Counted from the first letter of the stretch, positions 26,985-37,062 are shown. The stretch: 64,000 nucleotides of DNA from Flavobacterium sp. 90 (GCF_004339525.1 NZ_SMGE01000001.1:3534001-3598000), one strand, 5' to 3'. Numbers and translations: made by a program. The notes: generated by a model from the letters alone, not told the origin.

Positions 26985-27261
26985 TCAGAGTACGATTGGG
27001 GCTGTTTTGCAACAGATTATTCAGGTGAATAAATTAGGTCCCGGAATGGATCAGATTGACGTAAAAGAGGCGTGGAGACAGTTGATGGGGAATGGAGTGA
27101 ACACGTATACTAAAAATGTCGTGCTAAAAGGCAGTACTTTGTATGTTGAACTTGGATCGGCTGTTTTGAGAGAAGAACTAAGTCACGGAAAATCTAAAAT
27201 CGTGAAAATGATTAATGAAGAATTAGGACGTGAAGTGGTGAAAGATGTAGTTTTGCGTTAG
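26965..27261 (+). CDS. DUF721 / DciA-like protein
   Basis: 98 residues. NQSTIGAVLQQIIQVNKLGPGMDQIDVKEAWRQLMG is followed by a basic beta segment (YVELGSAVLREELSHGKSKIVKMINEELG) ending in VVKDVVLR, the KH-like fold of DUF721. The family includes DciA, which loads the replicative helicase in bacteria lacking DnaC (family knowledge). Flavobacteria commonly carry this short form. Its start lies inside the lipoprotein gene with a 20-base overlap in another frame. Confidence 0.85.
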   Translation: MAKRLNNQSTIGAVLQQIIQVNKLGPGMDQIDVKEAWRQLMGNGVNTYTKNVVLKGSTLYVELGSAVLREELSHGKSKIVKMINEELGREVVKDVVLR

Positions 27262-27297
27262 ACTTGCTTAGACTTTTAGACTAACTTAGATTTTAGA

Positions 27298-27323
27298 TTA
27301 TTATTATTATTATTATTATTATT
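27298..27323. repeat. TTA microsatellite
   Basis: About eight tandem TTA units, 37 bases downstream of the DUF721 stop, between repeats rich in CTTAGA. Confidence 0.9.
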
Positions 27324-27338
27324 TAAAATATTAGGTAA

Positions 27339-27375
27339 AAAAGAAAACCCACTTCATTGAAGTGGGTTTTCTTTT
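27339..27375. terminator. Bidirectional terminator between DUF721 and ndk
   Basis: A near-perfect 18-bp palindrome (27339-27356 with 27358-27375) with CCCACTTC/GAAGTGGG core and A/T-rich ends on both sides. CTTAGA/TCTAAG-type repeats flank it (27262-27300 and 27380-27422). Confidence 0.85.
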
Positions 27376-27422
27376 ATAAAAATCTAAGAAGTCTAAAAAT
27401 CCAAAGATCTAAGAAGTCTAAA

Positions 27423-27842
27423 TTAAAACTGCTCTCTTCCAGCAAAGTGGAATGCACCTTCGATTGCAGCGTTTTCGTCGCTATCAGAACCGTGAACTGC
27501 ATTTTCTCCAATAGAAGTTGCGTATGCTTTACGAATAGTTCCTTCAGCAGCTTCAGCTGGATTTGTAGCTCCAATTAAAGTTCTGAAATCTTCTACTGCG
27601 TTGTCTTTTTCTAAAATTGCAGCAACAATTGGTCCACGAGACATGAATTCAACTAATTCTCCGTAGAATGGTCTTGCAGAGTGAACTGCGTAAAATGCCT
27701 GAGCATCAGCTACAGTTAATTGAGTTAATTTTAATGAAACGATTTTGAAACCTCCATTAGTAATCATTGCTAAGATATTACCGATGTGTCCGTTTTGAAC
27801 TGCATCTGGCTTAATCATTGTAAAAGTTCTATTTGTTGCCAT
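27423..27842 (-). CDS. ndk: Nucleoside diphosphate kinase
   Basis: 139 residues, the normal length. [19 protein letters not shown] is the substrate-binding start, [19 protein letters not shown] the middle, and NAVHGSDS the active site with the phospho-accepting His117. It balances NTP pools by phosphate transfer via His. Expressed alone from a TACTTTTG-type promoter. Confidence 0.97.
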   Translation of the reverse strand: MATNRTFTMIKPDAVQNGHIGNILAMITNGGFKIVSLKLTQLTVADAQAFYAVHSARPFYGELVEFMSRGPIVAAILEKDNAVEDFRTLIGATNPAEAAEGTIRKAYATSIGENAVHGSDSDENAAIEGAFHFAGREQF

Positions 27843-27867
27843 TTTATTGCTTATTTTTAATTTTGTG

Positions 27868-27875
27868 CAAAAGTA
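27868..27875 (-). promoter_or_regulatory. -7 element of ndk
   Basis: On the minus strand it reads TACTTTTG (consensus TAnnTTTG), 26 bases before the ATG. Confidence 0.5.
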
Positions 27876-27964
27876 TACTTTTTTTATGAATTGATTTTAA
27901 TAAATTCATAATTAAAGAGTAAGAAATAATGTTTTTATGATTTTTTTAAACCATATAGTTGATA

Positions 27965-28038
27965 GTAGAGATGCACAGCAGTGCATCTAACACAAAGTGA
28001 TATTTAATAAAAAAAGACGCACTGTTGTGCGTCTCTAC
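27965..28038. repeat. Inverted GTAGAGACGCAC repeat pair
   Basis: The left unit GTAGAGATGCACAGCAGTGC (27965-27984, continuing to 27988) and the right unit (28015-28038, ending GTGCGTCTCTAC) are each palindromic and together form a larger inverted repeat. A related unit is at 60516-60540. Confidence 0.8.
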
Positions 28039-28054
28039 ATATATGGTGAAAAAA

Positions 28055-29326
28055 TTAGACTTTGAAAATCAGTTTGTTTTTATAGAAAATCCATAAAATA
28101 AAAGACCAGATTCCCACATAAACTAAAGCTCCGGCTAGTGAAGCCATCATCGGATTGCTAAAAAAAGGTGCAATTCCAAAATGATATAAATAGTTTAATA
28201 GATTGATTTGAGTTTCGGGATTTTCAGGATTTTTAAGTTGAACCATAACTAAGGCTTGCGGAATAATCTGAGAGAAGAAAAATACAATCATTGGATTTAC
28301 TCCCCAGATTAAAAACAATTTGAATCCTTTTTTGTACTCTGCAATATCAATTATATAATAGAGTATTGATAAAACTGTAGCGGCTAATCCTGTCGTGTAT
28401 AAAACATAACTACTTGTCCATAACGATTTATTTATTGGGAAAACTGTACTCCAGATTAATCCAGTGATGATAAGTGTTATTCCGACAATAGCAATTTTTG
28501 TGGCTTTTTGAATTTTTGTTATTTCAAGTTGTAATATCTGTCCAATTAGTAAACCAATAATTCCGTTTACAATTGAAGGAAGTGTGCTTAAAATTCCTTC
28601 AGGATCCCAAGTTATGGTTTCGCGATACATATGTCCTTTTAGTAAAACGCTGTCTAACCAAGAGGCAAGATTTGTTCCTTTTTCTAAATTTGCTTCGCCA
28701 ATTCCCGGAACTGGAATTAAGGCCATTATTGCCCAATAACTCAGTAATAAAACTATTCCGGTGATGATTTGCGTTTTTTTACTTGTTTTTAAATACAATA
28801 AAGAAACTACGAAGTAAACAATTCCAATTCGTTGTAAAACGCCTGGCAAACGAACACTTTCATAAGCTTCGATACCACTATAAGCTAAAAAAAGATAAAT
28901 AAACAAAATCGAAAAGACCAATATATTTTTGACTTTAGAACTGAAATTTCCCATTAAAGCATAACCTACAGCAACGGTAATAATCAAACGGCCAATAAGA
29001 AGTGGGATTCCGTCGAGTCCAAAAAGCTGAATTTTGGCAAAATAATTAAAGAAAATCCCAAGACAGAACATTCGTAAAGAACGGACAAGGATTTTATTAA
29101 AAGTGGTGTCGTCCCAAGTTTTAGTTGGCATAGCAAGAGGAACTGCAACTCCCATAATAAAGATAAAAAAAGGAAAAACTAAATCGGTTGGCGTGCAGCC
29201 ATGCCATTCTGAATGTAATAAAGGTGCGTAAACGTGTCCCCAATCTCCGGGATTGTTTACAATAGTCATTAATAAAATTGTTAATCCTCTAAAGACATCC
29301 AAGGATATCAAGCGCTCTCTGGTCAT
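28055..29326 (-). CDS. DUF5009 / heparan-alpha-glucosaminide acetyltransferase-like membrane protein (second copy)
   Basis: 423 residues with ten or more membrane helices. The N-terminus MTRERLISLDVFRGLTILLM and CTPTDLVFPFFIFIMGVAVPLAM match the same hallmark as the protein at 13 kb, and WGVNPMIVFFFSQ marks the C-terminal family motif. It is closer to the HGSNAT/DUF1624 form, with the long loop GYAYES-like region replaced by hydrophilic turns. The two proteins differ strongly and are old paralogues, not a recent duplication. Presumed role: acetyl transfer to a glycan on the outer face of the inner membrane. Confidence 0.82.
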   Translation of the reverse strand: MTRERLISLDVFRGLTILLMTIVNNPGDWGHVYAPLLHSEWHGCTPTDLVFPFFIFIMGVAVPLAMPTKTWDDTTFNKILVRSLRMFCLGIFFNYFAKIQLFGLDGIPLLIGRLIITVAVGYALMGNFSSKVKNILVFSILFIYLFLAYSGIEAYESVRLPGVLQRIGIVYFVVSLLYLKTSKKTQIITGIVLLLSYWAIMALIPVPGIGEANLEKGTNLASWLDSVLLKGHMYRETITWDPEGILSTLPSIVNGIIGLLIGQILQLEITKIQKATKIAIVGITLIITGLIWSTVFPINKSLWTSSYVLYTTGLAATVLSILYYIIDIAEYKKGFKLFLIWGVNPMIVFFFSQIIPQALVMVQLKNPENPETQINLLNYLYHFGIAPFFSNPMMASLAGALVYVGIWSFILWIFYKNKLIFKV

Positions 29327-29470
29327 AATTTTGGTAAATAGGTTAATTTTTTGTTTTTAAAAGTTACTATTTGGTTTAGAGAGGCAATAATCTTAGAAGA
29401 GGTGGTTATTTGTTTCTGAGGATTATTACTTTATTGTTCATATTGATCCGGCTAACGGATTGTTTTTTTT

Positions 29471-29549
29471 GCCACGAATTTCATAAATTTTCACGAATTA
29501 ATTTTGTCTTTGCGAATAGAAATTAGTGCGAATTAGTGAAATTCGTGGC
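29471..29549. repeat. GCCACGAATT inverted repeat, copy 1
   Basis: The arms GCCACGAATTTC (29471-29482) and GAAATTCGTGGC (29538-29549) are perfect. Further copies are at 52464-52553 and 58555-58600. Confidence 0.8.
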
Positions 29550-29555
29550 AAACGA

Positions 29556-31145
29556 TTATATTGTTATGATATTAAAATTTGTTTCTAATGGTTTTAATTT
29601 TTGAATTAAAAGCGGAATCAATTGTTCGCCTTTTTCCAGATAAAACTCCGAAAAATTAGCTTGACGTTCCTGCAGGCTTTGATTCGGAAATAACTCGAAT
29701 TGTAAATCTGCAACACGTTGTAATTCATTATCCAGTTTTCGTTTTTGTGCTTTTAATAAACGTTTTTCCAGATTTTCCAAACCTTTCTTTTGCTTTACTT
29801 CTTGCGCTTTTACAGCTCCGGTAAATGATTTGTCAGTTTGTTGTGCCAGTTCGTAAAGATATTCAAATTGTTTTTCCAATGTTTCTTTTTGAGTTGTTAA
29901 ATCAATAGGAAAAGCGGATAATTTACGAGTGATTCTATTTACTAAATCAGCAGGTTTTGTGAATAGATCTGCCCAACTCAATCCTAGATTGTCTGCTTTT
30001 TTTGCTTGTTTTTCAGTATTTAATAAAACAGAATTACGAACCAAAAGCATTGGGAAAGTGATTTTTACGGCATCAAAGAAAGATTTTAATTCTAACCAAT
30101 AAGCAATTTCTCCGCCTCCGCCAATGTAACATAAATTGGGTAAAATAATTTCCTGATACAGCGGACGCATAATCACATTTGGACTAAATTTCTCCGGATT
30201 ATTTTCTAATAGTTGTAAAATTTCTTCTTTCGAAAATGAAATCTTAGTATTATTAACATAGTATTTGCCATTCTCAAAAATGATTCTTTCTCTTAAATCA
30301 TCTTCAATATAAAACAAATTGATTTCACGTGGATTTACCTGAACTGTATAATCTTGAAATTTTGAGATCGTTTCCTGAACAGTTTTAAAGGAAGTTTGTT
30401 GCTCTAATTCCTCTTTGATATATGGAATAAAAGGACGTTTTAAATTGACATCATCAGCATCCAGAATTACTAAACCATAATTTGCAAATAAACTATTGGC
30501 TAAAAAGCGAGTTGCATCAGCAAGATTCTCATGTTTTAAATAAGCTTCTTCAAATATTTTTTTCAGGATATTAGCATTTGTGCTTGAACCTAATTCTTTT
30601 GAATATATTTCGAAAAATTCCTCTAAACCTTCTGTAGAAAGTCTACCTACTGGTCCGGTACTTTCTTTGTTCCAGCGGAATTTTTTTCCTTTAAAATTAA
30701 AATAATTAATCTCTTCAAAATCGTGATCTTCTGTCGCCATCCAATAAATTGGCACAAAATTATTGGTTGGATATTTTAGTTTTAATTCTTTGGTAAGATT
30801 AATTGTCGAAATGATTTTATACAAGAAATACAATGGACCGCTAAATAAATTTAATTGATGTCCGGTTGTAATTGTAAATGTATTTGGAAGTGCTAAAAGC
30901 TCAATGTTTTGTTTTGTTGAATCTGAAACTTCAATACTTTGATATTGCTTTTTTAATGTTTCAACCAAAGGAATTCGGTTTGCATGATCAAAATTTGCTT
31001 GTTTTTCAGTGATTTGTTTTTCGAAGTTTTCCAGAGTTGGAAAATGATTGTATAGCGGTTTTAATTCTGATTTTTGATCTAAATAATCTTGTATTAACTT
31101 AGAGAAATATCCTGAAGTTTGATAGCTGATACAGTCGGTAGGCAT
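29556..31145 (-). CDS. bshC: Bacillithiol biosynthesis cysteine-adding enzyme BshC
   Basis: 529 residues, the family length. The N-terminal Rossmann half has FTITTGHQLNLFSGPLYFLYK and WMATEDHDFEEIN. The centre has LYQEIILPNLCYIGGGGEIAYW with its conserved Gly run, and the C-terminal half carries a long coiled coil (about 425-495). The protein is proposed to join cysteine to GlcN-malate in the last step of bacillithiol synthesis. BshA and BshB are not nearby. It is the only biosynthetic gene of this pathway in the window. Confidence 0.93.
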   Translation of the reverse strand: MPTDCISYQTSGYFSKLIQDYLDQKSELKPLYNHFPTLENFEKQITEKQANFDHANRIPLVETLKKQYQSIEVSDSTKQNIELLALPNTFTITTGHQLNLFSGPLYFLYKIISTINLTKELKLKYPTNNFVPIYWMATEDHDFEEINYFNFKGKKFRWNKESTGPVGRLSTEGLEEFFEIYSKELGSSTNANILKKIFEEAYLKHENLADATRFLANSLFANYGLVILDADDVNLKRPFIPYIKEELEQQTSFKTVQETISKFQDYTVQVNPREINLFYIEDDLRERIIFENGKYYVNNTKISFSKEEILQLLENNPEKFSPNVIMRPLYQEIILPNLCYIGGGGEIAYWLELKSFFDAVKITFPMLLVRNSVLLNTEKQAKKADNLGLSWADLFTKPADLVNRITRKLSAFPIDLTTQKETLEKQFEYLYELAQQTDKSFTGAVKAQEVKQKKGLENLEKRLLKAQKRKLDNELQRVADLQFELFPNQSLQERQANFSEFYLEKGEQLIPLLIQKLKPLETNFNIITI

Positions 31146-31383
31146 AATTTGAAATTTATTTTTTGATAGCTGTAAATTTAATGAAAATATGTAGTTAAAA
31201 ACGGTTTTAACTATTGCTTATGATTTGATTTTTATTTTTAAGTATAAAAGTCCTGTAATCAGGTTTTTATTTTTTTTTGTTTTAACGATGTTGGGTAAAA
31301 TCGAAAGTGCATGTAATTTGTTAAAAAAGCAGGATTGTTTTGAAACTTATTTTGGTAAAGATGAATTATTAATAATGAAATTA

Positions 31384-31391
31384 TATTTTTG
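31384..31391 (+). promoter_or_regulatory. -7 element of the MFS gene
   Basis: TATTTTTG, a full match. It covers an in-frame TTG (31389), which supports the ATG at 31419 as the start. Confidence 0.5.
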
Positions 31392-31418
31392 CAACTAAAA
31401 AAAGTATATCTATATTAC

Positions 31419-32696
31419 ATGAAAAATAATTCTACTAAGGAAAATTCCTTGCGACATGTTCTTTTTGGTTCTTTAATTGGGACCACAATTGAATTTTTTG
31501 ATTTCTATATTTATGCCAATGCTGCCGTATTGGTTTTTCCTCAACTTTTTTTCCCGGGAGCTAATAGCACAGTTTCTACACTGGAATCTTTGGCTACGTT
31601 TTCGATAGCATTTTTAGCAAGACCTTTAGGATCTGCTGTTTTCGGACATTACGGTGATAAAATAGGGCGTAAAGTAACTTTGGTAGTTGCATTATTGACA
31701 ATGGGATTATCGACAATAGCAATTGGATTTTTACCGGGTTATGCAAGTATCGGCATTGCTGCACCAATTTTATTAATGTTATGTAGATTTGGTCAGGGAG
31801 TTGGTTTAGGAGGTGAGTGGGGTGGAGCTGTTTTATTAGCGATCGAAAATGCTCCGCCGCATAAACGTGCCTGGTACGGAATGTTTCCGCAATTGGGTGC
31901 ACCAATAGGATTGTTACTTTCTGGTGGAACTTTTTTAATTTTAACAGATAGTATGAGTAGTGAAGCTTTTATGGATTATGGATGGAGAATTCCATTTATA
32001 GCAAGTTCACTATTGGTAATTGTTGGGTTTTATATTCGTTTAAAAATCAGCGAAACACCTGCTTTCGAAAATTCTAAAGAAGAACAAAAAGAAGTTAAGA
32101 TTCCATTTTTTACTTTGCTAAAATCATATAAGAATCAACTGATTTTTGGAACATTGTCTGCAGTTACAACCTTTTTGGTTTTTTATTTAATGACAGTTTT
32201 TACGCTTAGCTGGGCTACTTCAGATTTAGGTTTTACTAAAAGAGAAGCTTTATTGATTCAATTACTTTCTGTACTGTTTTTTGCTTTTTTTATTCCTGTT
32301 TCGGCTTTAGTTGCCGATAAAATTGGACGTCGAAAAATATTAATTATAACTACAGCTGCTATTGCAGTTTTTGGATTTTTCTTTTCTTACTTTCTTAATT
32401 CAGGAAATTCTGTGTTAGTAACAGCTTTTGTTTGTATCGGAATGTCTTTGATGGGATTTACTTATGGACCTTTGGGAACTTTTTTGTCTGAGTTGTTTCC
32501 TACTACAGTTCGTTATTCCGGTGCTTCTTTGACTTTTAATTTGGCAGGAATTCTTGGTGCAGCATTTGCACCAATGATTGCAATTTGGCTGGCAAGTACT
32601 TATGGTTTGAATTATGTAGGTTTTTATCTGACTGCTGCTGCTTTAATTTCGTTAATCTCATTCTTAGTGATTTCTAAGAAAGTACATCAGTTTTAG
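31419..32696 (+). CDS. MFS transporter, metabolite:H+ symporter (MHS) type
   Basis: 425 residues from the ATG at 31419, with twelve predicted membrane helices. GTTIEFFDFYIYANAAVLVFP in helix 1, RPLGSAVFGHYGDKIGRK (the MFS loop 2-3 motif) and GGEWGGAVLLA in helix 5 are the marks of the MHS family (ProP, KgtP, ShiA). The second half repeats the loop motif as ADKIGRRK. Substrates in this family are osmolytes, dicarboxylates or shikimate. The neighbours do not indicate which. Confidence 0.88.
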   Translation: MKNNSTKENSLRHVLFGSLIGTTIEFFDFYIYANAAVLVFPQLFFPGANSTVSTLESLATFSIAFLARPLGSAVFGHYGDKIGRKVTLVVALLTMGLSTIAIGFLPGYASIGIAAPILLMLCRFGQGVGLGGEWGGAVLLAIENAPPHKRAWYGMFPQLGAPIGLLLSGGTFLILTDSMSSEAFMDYGWRIPFIASSLLVIVGFYIRLKISETPAFENSKEEQKEVKIPFFTLLKSYKNQLIFGTLSAVTTFLVFYLMTVFTLSWATSDLGFTKREALLIQLLSVLFFAFFIPVSALVADKIGRRKILIITTAAIAVFGFFFSYFLNSGNSVLVTAFVCIGMSLMGFTYGPLGTFLSELFPTTVRYSGASLTFNLAGILGAAFAPMIAIWLASTYGLNYVGFYLTAAALISLISFLVISKKVHQF

Positions 32697-32707
32697 TTTT
32701 TTTTTTC

Positions 32708-32855
32708 TAACCGCAAAGTTCGCAAAGATTTTTTTTAATCTTTGTTTTTATAACGCACACAAAGTTCGCAAAGCTTTATCTCGATCTAGCTTTGCGAACT
32801 TTGTGTTTTTTTCTATGCGTAATGGAAAATTAAAACTTAGCTAACTTTGCGGTTA
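32708..32855. repeat. Nested palindrome, CGCAAAG family, copy 3
   Basis: The outer arms TAACCGCAAAGTT (32708-32720) and AACTTTGCGGTTA (32843-32855) and the inner arms CACAAAGTTCGCAAAGCT (32757-32774) and AGCTTTGCGAACTTTGTG (32788-32805) are all perfect. It sits between convergent genes. Confidence 0.85.
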
Positions 32856-32864
32856 ATTACTCCT

Positions 32865-35800
32865 TTATCGTTTCAAACTAAAATGTCCTCGATATTCAGT
32901 TCCGTTTAATCTTGTTACTGTAAACCAATAATCAGATGCGGGTTGTTCCTGATCAAGAAAAGTACCGTCCCAAGCTCCATTATTAACTAATTCTTTGATT
33001 AATTTTCCATAGCGATCATATATTTTGATTCCTGTATTTGGCGCTAAATACGCAAAATCAATTGTCCAGTAATCATTATAAGTATCATTGTTTGGAGTGA
33101 AGAATTTTGGAAAAGGAAGCTCGTCAACAAAATTAATACAGTCGCCAGTAGTAGCTTCAAGAACTTTTATCGCTACCGGAATTCTGTCACTTTCACAATT
33201 GTTGATTGTTTGTGAAGCATAATAAGTAATGCCGTTTTGTAGCAAAGTTGATTCTGATAAAGTAGTATTTGAAGAGGTGCTTTCAAACCATTTGATATTT
33301 TCTCCGGTAATAGTGATGTCACTTATTTTAGCATTTTTTTGAATACAAAATGTTTGAGGAGATTTGGCAATTGGGTTTTGAGTGTCTTGTATTTTTATAG
33401 TCACGGCAAATCGTTTACTTTCGCAAGTGTTTAAAGTTTGCGTTGCGTAATACGTTCTATTTTGTAGCAAAGTTGTTTCTGCCAGAATGTTTCCGGCTGT
33501 AGCCGAATCATACCAAATGATTCCTGTTCCTTGAATATTAATATCAGCAATTGTAGCATTTTGATCGATACAGAAAGGTTGTTCTGCTTTTGCTGTTGGC
33601 AAATTTGTGTCATTTACTTTTACCAAAATAGGAGTTCTGTCACTTTCGCATCCTGTAGTTTGTGAAACATAATAAGTAGTATTGTTTTCCAGCAAAGTAC
33701 TATTCGGTAAAATACTGGCTGCAATATTTGAACTGTACCATTTCAAATTTTGTCCATCAATTTGAATATCGTTTAAAGTTGCATTTTCATTTTTGCAGAA
33801 AGCACGACTATTAAGTTCAAGAGGAGCAAGAGGAGTATTCTTTACAGAAACAGTGACAGCAAATCTTTGACTTTCACAACTATTTGCTGTTTGAGAGGCG
33901 TAATATGTCTTTCCGTCTTGAAGATTTGTTGTATCTGGCAAAAGTGTTCCATTTGAAGTGGCATCATACCATTTTACAAGATTTCCCGTAACTATAATAT
34001 CGCCGATAGTTGGATTTGATCCCGAACAAAAAGGTTGATTTGCATCTCCTGTTGGAGGTAGAGTATTTTCAATTTTTGCGACTACAGCCAATCTATCGCT
34101 TTCACAACCGCTAATTGTTTGCGTGGCGTAATACGTTACATTATTTTGAAGTAAAGTTGTACTTGGTAATAATGTTCCCGCGGTTGCAGCGTCATACCAT
34201 TTTATATTTTGTCCCTTAATAGTAATATTATCCAAAGTAGCATTTTGAATACTACAGAAAGTTTGCGAATTATTAGCAGTAGGAAGTGGTTGACTTTTAA
34301 TAGTAACAGTTTGATTTTGTGTTGACGTATTTCCATTTCCATCATTATAATTCCAAATAATAGTATAAGTTCCTGGTAAACTATATGATAATGGATCTGT
34401 TGTTGTTCCCGTAATCGCTCCAGCACAAGCATCTGTCGCAGTTGGAATGGTATTTATTGTTGTGTGACAATCTCCATTTATTGTTGGAAGAGTTGCTAAA
34501 TCAGGAATTGGTTTTTCAATATCGCCAATAACAACGGTAATTTTTTTGGTATCATCACAACCTCCAGTTCCCGTAATTGAACAACTGTATTCACCACTGT
34601 TAATGGATGTTGCATTTGTAATAGTTGGATTTTGATCCGTAGATGTAAAACCGTTTGGTCCAGTCCAGGAATAATTTGTTCCTCCAGAAGCTTTTAGCTC
34701 TAAAGAGTTTCCAGTACATATAGGAGAGTTACTTGTTGTAGTTGTATACAATTGGCAATCTTGGAACTCCGCAACAAAAACGTCAATAAATCCTCCACCA
34801 TTTGTTTTATGCGTGCCTGGTGTACTTAAATCTGATGAATCATCAGAAACAGTTCTCCCTGACACGACAATTTTCCCATCTAAAACATCAATACTTCTTA
34901 AAAAATCCCCTCCTTTTCCACCATAATAAGTACTCCAGTTTAAATCGCCGGTTGTCGAAAATTTTGCAATATATCCATCAGGTCCACTTTTAATAATGCT
35001 TTGAAAAGAATTTGGAGTAGAGATATTAGTTGGGCTATCTGTATATCCAATTAAATATACATTACCCTCTGCTGAAACAAAACAGTTTGTACCAAAATCA
35101 GTAAATGCTGTGGAGTCATTGCCAAAATATGATCCCCATTGTCTCTCACCATTGGGATTGAATTTTGCAATGAAGGCATCTTGACCTCCTGTATTTTGAG
35201 AAGTTTTAAATGCTCCTATTGTGGACATATTGTTTGAGCTAGTTGTAGATCCAACTATATATATGTTACTTGCATTATCAATTCCAATTCCACTTATTAT
35301 ATCTGAATTTTCAGATGGGTCTATGACAGTTTTATCTCCGCCATAATAGGTGCACCAAAGTTTTGTAAAACTGGTGTTAAACTTAATTATAAAGCCATCA
35401 TTAGAATTATGAGTTGTTTTAAAAGCTCCGGTTGTTGAGATATTTGGATAGGTATAAAAATCACTAAAATATTGATTTCCTGCAAGAATTATATTGTCGT
35501 TTATGTCTATTGTACTACATTTTATTACAAAAGGGAAATAACTTCCATAAAGTAGCTTACTACCATCTTTGTCGAGTTTTGCAAAGAATCCTGTATAATC
35601 AGAGGAATTACTTAATGTAGTTTGATATCCATTGGGAGTTGCAATTCCTTTAAAGCTATGGGTTTCTCCCGCGATTATTATATTTTCATGGCTGTCTAGA
35701 GAAATGGCATCTATCCGCTCAGGACCTTCTCCTCCAAAATACGTGCCCCAAATTCTTTGGCCATTAGTATCAAATTTCATCAACAGACCATCAGTAAAGT

Positions 35801-36923
35801 CACCAATTTCTTTGAATGAATTGGGAGTTGAAAGGGATCCCTCATCAGCATATCCTGCAATATAAATTTGATTCAAAGGGTTAATTTTAGCACACTGAAT
35901 TCCTGCTCTTCCTAAATAAGTTCCCCAAATTCTTACTCCATTTGAATTTAATTTAACCATGAAAGCAGGCCGAAATGTTGTTGCAACTGATTGAAAAGAA
36001 CCGCTAGTCGCAATTCCAGTGGTACTCTCAGTGCTTCCTGTAAAAATTGTATTTCCTAAGTGATCAAGATTAATAGAATTTGGTTCGTCAGTAAAATGAA
36101 TATCTCCATAATAAGTTCCCCATAATCTAATAGGGACTGGATCAATAACAATAGTTTTACCATTTACAGAATTAGAAGTATTAAACCCATAAACATTCTT
36201 CTTAATCTTAGTATATCCAACTTCAATTTCCTTTTTACTATTCCCATCTTCAATCCAACTTGCTGGAAGTGTTTCTTCTATTTTACCAAAGCGAACATTC
36301 ATCTGGATTTTGTTATCAACCAAATCAGTTTCAGCACCAGTAAATTTTAATTGAATGTCTGAAATTTTCCCTTTTGGATGAATTACAAAATTATATTCGA
36401 CTGTTTTTTGAGGATCATTTGGAATAGAAAAAACAACATCAATATTTGGGTAGATGTTTTTGTAAGTAATTTGTTTGTATTGATGAACACCAACAATTCC
36501 TTCTGGTTTGTTGGGAACATTGTAGTAATTATCAAAGTCTTTTGATTTTTGTTCTGTAATTAATTCAACTTTAGAACTTGAGTTTACAAAGTCAATGTCT
36601 ATTCTATGGAAAGTATATTCTAAATTGTACTCAGGTTTGGTTTGTTTATCTTTTTCCGGAATCTGCTCAGGATTTGTTTTTGCTGTTTGTGAACGAACGA
36701 TTGGAGTTTTTTTTACTTCGTAAACATCATATGAAAAACCGTTTTTTCTAAGCTGAACATTTAATCCATTAGAATTTAATAGATATTTTACAGCGGAGTT
36801 CGATTTTCCTTTTTGGTCGATTATTTGACCTTTATTTTCTTTAAATCCAATAGATTGGTTCTTAGTTTGAGAAAATAGTTGGATTGTTATTATAAAAAAA
36901 AATAAAAGTAACTTATGTTTCAT
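32865..36923 (-). CDS. T9SS cargo with propeller, Ig-like and gliding C-terminal domains
   Basis: 1352 residues. After a signal peptide (to about 18) come an N-terminal beta domain (to about 260, DUF7948-like), SBBP/beta-propeller repeats of the WGTYFGG / WSTYYGG type (about 265-720), an Ig-like domain (about 722-797) and a HYR-like domain (about 798-877). Five Ig-like repeats of ~75 residues follow, each with an FC...N, IKWYD, TYYASQT and CES(D/E)R pattern (about 880-1250). The C-terminal ~95 residues (FPKFFTPNNDTYNDYW, KIYDRYGKLIKEL, WDGTFLDQEQPASDYWFTV) form the type-B T9SS/CHU_C sorting domain. A probable cell-surface or secreted adhesin-like protein; the ligand is unknown. Confidence 0.9.
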   Translation of the reverse strand: MKHKLLLFFFIITIQLFSQTKNQSIGFKENKGQIIDQKGKSNSAVKYLLNSNGLNVQLRKNGFSYDVYEVKKTPIVRSQTAKTNPEQIPEKDKQTKPEYNLEYTFHRIDIDFVNSSSKVELITEQKSKDFDNYYNVPNKPEGIVGVHQYKQITYKNIYPNIDVVFSIPNDPQKTVEYNFVIHPKGKISDIQLKFTGAETDLVDNKIQMNVRFGKIEETLPASWIEDGNSKKEIEVGYTKIKKNVYGFNTSNSVNGKTIVIDPVPIRLWGTYYGDIHFTDEPNSINLDHLGNTIFTGSTESTTGIATSGSFQSVATTFRPAFMVKLNSNGVRIWGTYLGRAGIQCAKINPLNQIYIAGYADEGSLSTPNSFKEIGDFTDGLLMKFDTNGQRIWGTYFGGEGPERIDAISLDSHENIIIAGETHSFKGIATPNGYQTTLSNSSDYTGFFAKLDKDGSKLLYGSYFPFVIKCSTIDINDNIILAGNQYFSDFYTYPNISTTGAFKTTHNSNDGFIIKFNTSFTKLWCTYYGGDKTVIDPSENSDIISGIGIDNASNIYIVGSTTSSNNMSTIGAFKTSQNTGGQDAFIAKFNPNGERQWGSYFGNDSTAFTDFGTNCFVSAEGNVYLIGYTDSPTNISTPNSFQSIIKSGPDGYIAKFSTTGDLNWSTYYGGKGGDFLRSIDVLDGKIVVSGRTVSDDSSDLSTPGTHKTNGGGFIDVFVAEFQDCQLYTTTTSNSPICTGNSLELKASGGTNYSWTGPNGFTSTDQNPTITNATSINSGEYSCSITGTGGCDDTKKITVVIGDIEKPIPDLATLPTINGDCHTTINTIPTATDACAGAITGTTTDPLSYSLPGTYTIIWNYNDGNGNTSTQNQTVTIKSQPLPTANNSQTFCSIQNATLDNITIKGQNIKWYDAATAGTLLPSTTLLQNNVTYYATQTISGCESDRLAVVAKIENTLPPTGDANQPFCSGSNPTIGDIIVTGNLVKWYDATSNGTLLPDTTNLQDGKTYYASQTANSCESQRFAVTVSVKNTPLAPLELNSRAFCKNENATLNDIQIDGQNLKWYSSNIAASILPNSTLLENNTTYYVSQTTGCESDRTPILVKVNDTNLPTAKAEQPFCIDQNATIADINIQGTGIIWYDSATAGNILAETTLLQNRTYYATQTLNTCESKRFAVTIKIQDTQNPIAKSPQTFCIQKNAKISDITITGENIKWFESTSSNTTLSESTLLQNGITYYASQTINNCESDRIPVAIKVLEATTGDCINFVDELPFPKFFTPNNDTYNDYWTIDFAYLAPNTGIKIYDRYGKLIKELVNNGAWDGTFLDQEQPASDYWFTVTRLNGTEYRGHFSLKR

Positions 36924-36943
36924 TTTGAAAATTTGGCTTGTGG

Positions 36944-36973
36944 CAAATGTAATTAAATATCTACAAAAGTCAA
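36944..36973 (-). promoter_or_regulatory. Promoter of the 1352-codon T9SS gene
   Basis: On the minus strand: TTG (36973-36971), a 19-base spacer, then TACATTTG (36951-36944), 20 bases before the ATG. It lies in the 139-base gap between the two tandem T9SS genes, so the 1352-codon gene can be expressed alone. Confidence 0.55.
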
Positions 36974-36993
36974 TTTAAAACTCTGCATACTAG

Positions 36994-37037
36994 AAAGCCG
37001 ATTTTGAATCTTTATTAGAAGAATCAAAATCGGCTTT
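36994..37037 (-). terminator. Terminator-like hairpin after the 2418-codon gene
   Basis: The arms AAAGCCGATTTTGA (36994-37007) and TCAAAATCGGCTTT (37024-37037) are 14 bp perfect. The T tract on the minus strand is short. It separates the two T9SS transcripts. Confidence 0.6.
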
Positions 37038-37062
37038 GTTGCAATTTTTGAATGAAATAATT

